A stretch of 9,230 nucleotides of DNA from positions 1 to 9,230 of the forward strand of contig NZ_JAPJNQ010000085.1 of NCBI RefSeq assembly GCF_030826625.1. The letters are read 5' to 3'. The translations under genes and the position numbers were made by a program. Positions 5,804 through 9,230 of the stretch are shown here, piece after piece (positions within the stretch are counted from its first letter, which is position 1; each line of letters starts with the position of its first letter). Origin of the DNA: Corynebacterium sp. (GTDB lineage: Bacteria > Actinomycetota > Actinomycetes > Mycobacteriales > Mycobacteriaceae). Below the pieces are notes generated by a model, which had not been told where the DNA came from, did no database searches, and worked only from the letters and a program-made list of their open reading frames with translations.

Positions 5804-6838
5804 ATGTTGCGAGAAGATCTGGAATCACTGCCCGCCTACGTCCCCGGTAAGCGCATGCCGGATGCAGTCAAGCTTTCTTCTAACGAATCTGCCCACCCAC
5901 CGCTGCCGAGCATCACCGAGGCCATCGCCGAATCCGCTGCGCAATCCCACCGTTACCCGGATATGGGAGTCGTTGAGCTACGCAAGAAGCTCGCCGCACA
6001 CCTGGGGCTTGCCGATGAAAACAGCGTCACCGTCGGCACGGGTTCTTCCGCATTGTGCCAGCAGCTAGTGACCATCACCTGCCAGCCGGGCGATGAAGTC
6101 ATCTTCCCGTGGCGCAGCTTCGAGGCCTACCCGATTTTCACCCAGATCACCGGTGCCACCGCCGTGCCGGTCCCACTACGCGAGCTGCGCAATGACCTTC
6201 CCGCCATGGCCGATGCCATTACCGAGCGCACCCGCCTGATTTTCGTGTGCAACCCGAACAATCCCACCGGCACTACCATCAGCACCGAGGAATTCCGCGA
6301 GTTCATGGACCGGGTGCCTGCCGACGTCGTCGTCGCGCTAGACGAGGCTTATGTGGAATACAACACCGCCGATAACACCCCGCTGGCCACCGAGGCCGTG
6401 CAGCAGTACCCAAATGTGATCGGTTTGCGCACCTTCTCGAAAGCCTACGGGCTGGCGGGCGTGCGCGTCGGCTATGCCTTCGGTAACCCGGACATCATTG
6501 CGACGCTGGGCAAAGTCGCCATTCCTTTCAGTGTGTCCGCAGTAGCGCAGGCAGCAGCGCTAGCTTCTTTGGAGGCTGCCGACGAGCTCAACGAACGCGT
6601 CACCGAAACTAATCAGCAGCGCGACCGGCTTGCCGACGAGCTGGGCCTGACGCCCTCTTTCGCTAATTTCGTGTGGATTCCGGCCGAATCTTTGCACGAC
6701 AGCCCACAAGAAATAGCCGCACAATTGGCTGAATCTGGGGTGTTGGTGCGTGCTTTCGACGAAGGTCTGCGCATCACCGCCACCACTGCAGAAGAAACCG
6801 ATACCTTGCTTGCCGCGTGGAAGAAGGTGCGTGCATAA
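5804..6838 (+). CDS. pat: Pat/HisC2-type PLP aminotransferase (putative phenylalanine/aromatic or histidinol-phosphate aminotransferase)
   Basis: This is a class I/II fold-type I aminotransferase of 344 residues from the ATG at 5804. Recognisable elements in order are KLSSNES (23-29), RYPDMG (50-55), GTGSSAL for the cofactor phosphate region (78-84), CNPNNPTG (149-156), DEAYVEY (180-186), the Schiff-base lysine in TFSKAYGLAG (K213), RVGYAFG (221-227) and the substrate-carboxylate arginine in GLRIT (R323). Family members transfer the amino group between glutamate and aromatic keto acids (Pat) or imidazole-acetol phosphate (HisC). The short N-terminus starting MLREDLESLPAYVPGKR is typical of actinobacterial Pat/HisC2, but the exact substrate is uncertain. 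An upstream GTG at 5771 would add 11 residues, including sequence occupied by the -10 box, and has no Shine-Dalgarno, so ATG is preferred. The stop overlaps the next gene's ATG by one base. Confidence 0.9.
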   Translation: MLREDLESLPAYVPGKRMPDAVKLSSNESAHPPLPSITEAIAESAAQSHRYPDMGVVELRKKLAAHLGLADENSVTVGTGSSALCQQLVTITCQPGDEVIFPWRSFEAYPIFTQITGATAVPVPLRELRNDLPAMADAITERTRLIFVCNPNNPTGTTISTEEFREFMDRVPADVVVALDEAYVEYNTADNTPLATEAVQQYPNVIGLRTFSKAYGLAGVRVGYAFGNPDIIATLGKVAIPFSVSAVAQAAALASLEAADELNERVTETNQQRDRLADELGLTPSFANFVWIPAESLHDSPQEIAAQLAESGVLVRAFDEGLRITATTAEETDTLLAAWKKVRA

Positions 6839-7257
6839 TGCGTGCGCTGGCGCTGTTACTCAATATCATCACCATTGCCGCAGCCTTGGCCGTGACTGTC
6901 TGGCTGGTGCCGGGCGTGAATTACACGGGCCCGAATAAACTGCTTGTCGACGAATCCTTCGATCCTGCTATCGCGCTGGGTATCGTCGCAATCGCGTTCA
7001 TGCTAGTCAACTCCACCGTCGGCCCAATTGTGCGCACAGTGGGCGCGCCGATCAATTGCCTGACGCTCGGTTTGTTTTCTTTCCTCGTCAATATCGCGAT
7101 CCTGTGGCTGGCTTCGGTGATTACCAACGCCATCAACATTTGGGGTATCACTTTCACCATCGACGGTTTCTGGTCCGCCGCCTTTGGCGCCGGCATTTTC
7201 GCTTTCGCGCGCAGCATCGTTGCGATGATTACTTCCCCGGTACGCGCCCGGGGATAG
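6838..7257 (+). CDS. PF04020-type 'phage holin family' membrane protein
   Basis: This 139-residue protein has four hydrophobic segments, at roughly residues 3-25, 44-63, 72-100 and 108-131, with a short charged tail SPVRARG. The composition, length and PGV..TGP..LLVD loop after the first segment match the widespread actinobacterial PF04020 family, annotated as a phage-holin-like superfamily but found in chromosomes without prophages. Its real role is unknown, and envelope physiology is a guess. The ATG at 6838 shares its A with the TAA stop of pat (TAATG), so translation is probably coupled to pat. An upstream in-frame GTG at 6817 would lie inside pat and lacks a ribosome site. No prophage genes surround it. 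The neighbouring ssuD gene converges, with a large inverted repeat between the stops. Confidence 0.85.
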   Translation: MRALALLLNIITIAAALAVTVWLVPGVNYTGPNKLLVDESFDPAIALGIVAIAFMLVNSTVGPIVRTVGAPINCLTLGLFSFLVNIAILWLASVITNAINIWGITFTIDGFWSAAFGAGIFAFARSIVAMITSPVRARG

Positions 7258-7284
7258 AGTGGCGACGCTACTTGCTGCTCAATA

Positions 7285-7338
7285 GTGACTGACCGTTAGT
7301 CGTTAGCCGTCAGTGGCTAGTCGTTAATGGTTAGTCAC
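7285..7338. terminator. Two-level inverted repeat between convergent genes (possible bidirectional terminator)
   Basis: GTGACTGACC (7285-7294) pairs with GGTTAGTCAC (7329-7338) in a 10-bp stem with one G-U pair. Inside it TAGCC/GGCTA (7304-7308 and 7315-7319) forms a second stem around a six-base loop. TAGTCGTTA is also directly repeated at 7297-7305 and 7318-7326. There is no T-tract, so termination efficiency is uncertain. The right arm includes the last codons and stop of the ssuD-like gene. Confidence 0.5.
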
Positions 7339-8454
7339 CGGGTAGCCCAAATGTTGTAGCTGCGGGACGACGCCTTCGCCGACTGACCAGGTTTCTTCTA
7401 AGTGTGGGTACCCGGACAAAATGAAATGCTTGATCCCGGCTTCTCGGTATTCCGCCAGCCGCTGAGCCACTTCCTGGTGGCTGCCCACCAACGCAGTGCC
7501 TGCCCCACCGCGGAGCAGTCCAACACCTGCCCACAAGTTCGGGGCGATCTCTAACTCATGGGCATCGGCGCCGGACACGAAATCCTGCCCCTGCCCATGC
7601 AGTTCACTTTGTAAGCGCTGGCTTTCTGATTGCGAACGAGCCAAGTCTTGTTGAATCTTGTGCACCTCTTGCGGGTCTACACTGTCTAATAGCCGCTGCG
7701 CTTCTGCCCAAGCCTGCTCGGAGGTATCGCGGGAGATGACATGCAGCCGGATGCCGTACTCGAGATCGCGGCCTGCCTCGGCAGCGGATTGCCGCACCCG
7801 ATCCAATTTTTCCGCCACTTTATCTGGGGTTTCACCCCAGGTTAAGTACACATCTGCGCGTCGTCCAGCAACCTCAATACCGGGCTGCGAAGATCCACCG
7901 AAAAAGATGCGTGGGGTGGTCTCCGGGCGCTGCGCTAATTGTGCATTTTCTACCGTTTCGTAGGTACCTTCCCGTGTGATCGGCTCAGGGCTGGTCCACA
8001 AATCCTGCGCTAGACTCAGCGCTTCATCGGCCCGCGCATAGCGCTGCTCTTTAGTGGAGTAATCACCATACGCTCGTTGTTCAATATCCTCACCACCAAC
8101 CACCACGTTGAGCAGCACCCGACCGCCGGATAGTTCTTGCAGGGTTTGGGTTTGTTGTGCAAATAGTGGGGTGCTCACCAATCCTGGGCGAAAAGCGATC
8201 AGAAATTTGATACGGGAAGTTCGTGCCAACAAAGCAGCGTCGGTTACCCAGGCGTCTGCGCACCACTGCCCGGTGGGGGTAAGCAAGGATTCGAAGCCAT
8301 TGGCCTCAGCTGCGAGAGCAATTTGCGTGAGGTAATCCAGCGTGGGTTTTCTTTCGCCGTGATAGATGCCCCCGCCGTGTCCACCGCCGATGATCTGTCG
8401 GGAATCGCCGTAAGTGGGTAGGTACCAGTGCAATGTGATCTCGCTATCAGTCAT
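7324..8454 (-). CDS. ssuD: SsuD-type FMNH2-dependent alkanesulfonate monooxygenase (LLM class)
   Basis: This bacterial-luciferase-like TIM-barrel protein is 376 residues from the ATG at 8454. It follows E. coli SsuD closely: HWYLPTYGDSR (9-19), PTGQWCADAW with the active-site cysteine C65, KFLIAFRPG (83-91), IFFGGSS (183-189), DVYLTWGE (201-208), GIRLHVI with R236/H238, NLWAGVGLLRGGAGTALVG with R315, and SGYPHLEE with Y349. These correspond to the known Cys54, Arg226, His228, Arg297 and Tyr331. The enzyme uses reduced FMN and O2 to release sulfite from alkanesulfonates, so cells can use them as sulfur source. No ssuABC transporter or FMN reductase gene is nearby. An upstream ATG at 8472 adds six residues but lies in the middle of an operator palindrome, and neither start has a Shine-Dalgarno. 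8454 is preferred because family proteins begin only a few residues before the W-x-LPT motif. McbR-like boxes upstream imply sulfur control. Confidence 0.9.
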   Translation of the reverse strand: MTDSEITLHWYLPTYGDSRQIIGGGHGGGIYHGERKPTLDYLTQIALAAEANGFESLLTPTGQWCADAWVTDAALLARTSRIKFLIAFRPGLVSTPLFAQQTQTLQELSGGRVLLNVVVGGEDIEQRAYGDYSTKEQRYARADEALSLAQDLWTSPEPITREGTYETVENAQLAQRPETTPRIFFGGSSQPGIEVAGRRADVYLTWGETPDKVAEKLDRVRQSAAEAGRDLEYGIRLHVISRDTSEQAWAEAQRLLDSVDPQEVHKIQQDLARSQSESQRLQSELHGQGQDFVSGADAHELEIAPNLWAGVGLLRGGAGTALVGSHQEVAQRLAEYREAGIKHFILSGYPHLEETWSVGEGVVPQLQHLGYPVTNH

Positions 8455-8462
8455 AAAAACAG

Positions 8463-8478
8463 TAGACCACATGGTCTA
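8463..8478. promoter_or_regulatory. McbR-like operator 1 (perfect TAGAC-N6-GTCTA), overlapping ssuD -10
   Basis: TAGACCACATGGTCTA is a palindrome with seven-base arms that fits the TAGAC-N6-GTCTA box reported for McbR, the TetR-type repressor of sulfur and methionine genes in C. glutamicum. On the minus strand it overlaps TATAGA (8480-8475), the likely -10 box of ssuD, with GTGAAT 17 bases upstream as a weak -35. Binding here would block RNA polymerase. The site also contains the alternative upstream ATG (8472). Confidence 0.68.
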
Positions 8479-8517
8479 TACAAGATGCCAAAATTACATT
8501 CACGCGACACGATTTAA

Positions 8518-8533
8518 TAGACCGATTAGTCTA
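8518..8533. promoter_or_regulatory. McbR-like operator 2 (perfect TAGAC-N6-GTCTA)
   Basis: TAGACCGATTAGTCTA has both five-base half-sites exact with a six-base centre. Its centre is 55 bases from that of operator 1, upstream of the ssuD -35 region. Repression at a distance, or cooperation with operator 1, is inferred. Confidence 0.65.
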
Positions 8534-8594
8534 CCGGAATGTATTGAAGTGCAGGTTTTTAGGAAATCGAAATACTAAAGTGCAACACGTTCTA

Positions 8595-8610
8595 CAGACC
8601 GATCGGTCTA
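8595..8610. promoter_or_regulatory. McbR-like operator 3 (one mismatch)
   Basis: CAGACCGATCGGTCTA differs from TAGAC-N6-GTCTA only at the first base. Its inner 14 bases, AGACCGATCGGTCT, form a perfect gapless palindrome. The centre is 77 bases from operator 2. It may serve ssuD, an unseen divergent start, or a related TetR-family regulator. Confidence 0.58.
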
Positions 8611-8723
8611 CCTTCATCAAATTTTTATCGTATTTCACAAGGCATTATTCCCTCCCCAAAACTTCTATCCACAAGCCGCTCTACTTGGATATAGCCCCTA
8701 CGGCTTATCGTTAACAAAGGCAG

Positions 8724-8745
8724 CACAATAGGGCCACAATAGGGC
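8724..8745 (+). repeat. Perfect tandem duplication of an 11-base unit
   Basis: CACAATAGGGC occurs at 8724-8734 and again at 8735-8745 with no spacer. The unit length is about one DNA helical turn, and the pair ends 19 bases before the -35 box of the small membrane-protein gene. A regulator or RNA-polymerase-proximal binding site on one DNA face is possible, as is simple replication slippage. Confidence 0.7.
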
Positions 8746-8764
8746 ACCGAAGCCAATATCAGCA

Positions 8765-8794
8765 TTGACTTCATCAAGGTTTGCCGGCAATACT
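8765..8794 (+). promoter_or_regulatory. Promoter of the small membrane-protein gene
   Basis: TTGACT (8765-8770) and AATACT (8789-8794) are separated by 18 bases. Transcription would start near 8801 and give a leader of about 35 nt with the Shine-Dalgarno. The -35 touches the first copy of the 18-base repeat and the -10 lies just before the second. Confidence 0.55.
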
Positions 8795-8812
8795 GGCTTC
8801 ACCAAGGTTTGC
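8767..8812 (+). repeat. Direct repeat of 18 bases flanking the -10 box
   Basis: GACTTCATCAAGGTTTGC (8767-8784) and GGCTTCACCAAGGTTTGC (8795-8812) differ at two positions and are offset by 28 bases. One copy occupies the promoter spacer and the other the predicted transcription start and early leader. A repressor or activator pair of sites is plausible, and no known site was recognised. Confidence 0.68.
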
Positions 8813-8835
8813 TGAGGCCCGAAAGGAGAACATCA

Positions 8836-9057
8836 ATGTCTAGCTTCACTGAGCCCAAAAGAATCGTTCGTTCATTCGCTGCAGTCATTGCCGGCTGCTG
8901 GGTCTATTGCTTAGCCCTAGCGCCTGCCTTTTCTGAAAAACCCTATGCTGATGTTGCGGTTGAAAAGTCAAAAGAAATCGGCATCGGATTCACAGTCGCG
9001 GCACTGATCGTAGGCGCAATCTGGTTCTTTATCGCCACTAAAAAATCAAAATCCTAG
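8836..9057 (+). CDS. Small secreted/membrane-anchored protein of unknown function, 73 residues
   Basis: I do not recognise a family. From the ATG at 8836 the product has a basic N-terminus (EPKRIVR), a hydrophobic stretch at about 12-28 ending ALAPAFS that resembles a signal peptide or first membrane helix, and a short external segment of about 22 residues (EKPYADVAVEKSKEIG). A glycine/isoleucine-rich membrane helix follows (about residues 50-67, FTVAALIVGAIWFF), then a basic cytoplasmic tail TKKSKS. The start is well supported by AAAGGAG seven bases upstream. A longer version from TTG at 8809 would begin inside the leader repeat. A promoter with unusual repeats precedes it and a terminator follows, so it is a single-gene unit. 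Isolated small membrane proteins often modulate transporters or envelope enzymes, but nothing here shows a partner. Confidence 0.82.
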   Translation: MSSFTEPKRIVRSFAAVIAGCWVYCLALAPAFSEKPYADVAVEKSKEIGIGFTVAALIVGAIWFFIATKKSKS

Positions 9058-9066
9058 CGCTCCGCT

Positions 9067-9095
9067 CCCTGGTGTTATGCCGGGGATTTTTCTTT
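9067..9095 (+). terminator. Rho-independent terminator of the small membrane-protein gene
   Basis: CCCTGG (9067-9072) pairs with CCGGGG (9080-9085) in six base pairs, one of them G-U, around a seven-base loop. It is followed by ATTTTTCTTT. It lies 10 bases after the stop codon, the textbook position. Confidence 0.8.
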
Positions 9096-9230
9096 GCCTG
9101 GAATCCAAGCCAGGTGAATTCTTGCTCAGGGTATTGCACATAAAAACAACCGGTAGCACCTGAGATAAACAACCGGGGGTTAAACGACAAAAAGTGTGTG
9201 CCAAACCCCGAATATCTACACCCCTAGCAG
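9096..9230. other. Gene-free end of window with short repeats
   Basis: No reading frame stands out. CCTGG/CCAGG (9097-9101 and 9110-9114) form a small hairpin after the terminator. CTCAGG (9125-9130) can pair with CCTGAG (9159-9164). AACAACCGG is directly repeated at 9145-9153 and 9168-9176. The segment is probably intergenic and its neighbour lies outside the window. Confidence 0.5.

Larger units (their letters stand above)
8455..8835. other. 381-base AT-rich intergenic region between ssuD and the small membrane-protein gene
   Basis: No credible gene was seen on either strand. It holds three McbR-like palindromes (8463-8610), a tandem 11-base repeat (8724-8745), a promoter (8765-8794) and an 18-base direct repeat (8767-8812), each listed separately. 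AAGTGCA is repeated at 8547-8553 and 8578-8584. AAGCCG (8673-8678) and CGGCTT (8701-8706) could pair over a 22-base loop. In 8611-8723 I see nothing else with clear meaning. Confidence 0.6.

Noticed and set aside
6838..7257. Prophage remnant suggested by the holin-like protein
   Set aside because: Flanking genes are metabolic core genes, no endolysin or structural gene is present, and the PF04020 family is chromosomal in actinobacteria.

Overview
The window looks like a chromosomal segment of a Corynebacterium species (Actinomycetota, moderate-to-high GC). The evidence is the gene set (an SLC13/DASS dicarboxylate transporter, MgtE, a Pat/HisC2-type aminotransferase, a PF04020 'phage holin' membrane protein and an SsuD-type monooxygenase), likely leaderless starts, and TAGAC-N6-GTCTA sites that match the McbR sulfur-regulator box described in C. 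glutamicum. From memory, the order pat / membrane proteins / mgtE / dicarboxylate transporter resembles one C. glutamicum region. I could not verify this, and the species is not determined.

Left half (1-5500), all on the minus strand and read right to left. A DUF418/HGSNAT-like multi-pass membrane protein (5500-4118) probably starts from a leaderless promoter. Thirty bases later comes a conserved hypothetical protein (4087-3359). Then follow mgtE, which has its own candidate promoter and a structured leader (3229-1865), a short gap with a perfect inverted repeat, and a DASS anion/Na+ symporter (1797-214). A tRNA-Arg(ACG), cut by the window edge, lies beyond it (54-1).

Centre (5500-5770). This hub holds a five-copy degenerate 15-base repeat whose innermost copy supplies the -35 box of the DUF418 gene, a hairpin terminator, and a complete tRNA-Ser(GCT) with a good promoter on the minus strand. 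The aminotransferase gene pat diverges from here on the plus strand, also with a leaderless-looking start.

Right half. pat (5804-6838) is translationally coupled by a TAATG stop/start overlap to a four-segment PF04020 membrane protein (6838-7257). This pair converges on an orphan ssuD-like FMNH2-dependent alkanesulfonate monooxygenase gene (8454-7324, minus). A 54-base two-level inverted repeat lies between them and includes the ssuD stop codon. Upstream of ssuD is a 381-base AT-rich intergenic region with three McbR-like operators, one covering the predicted -10/start region. It also has two sets of direct repeats and a promoter for a 73-residue membrane-anchored protein of unknown function (8836-9057), which is followed by a Rho-independent terminator. 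The last ~135 bases hold only short repeats.

Most of the window is ordinary core chromosome. The strongest signals beyond the genes are the triple McbR-like box array at ssuD, the mgtE leader with competing base pairings, the 15-base promoter-linked repeat, and the repeat-rich promoter of the small membrane protein.
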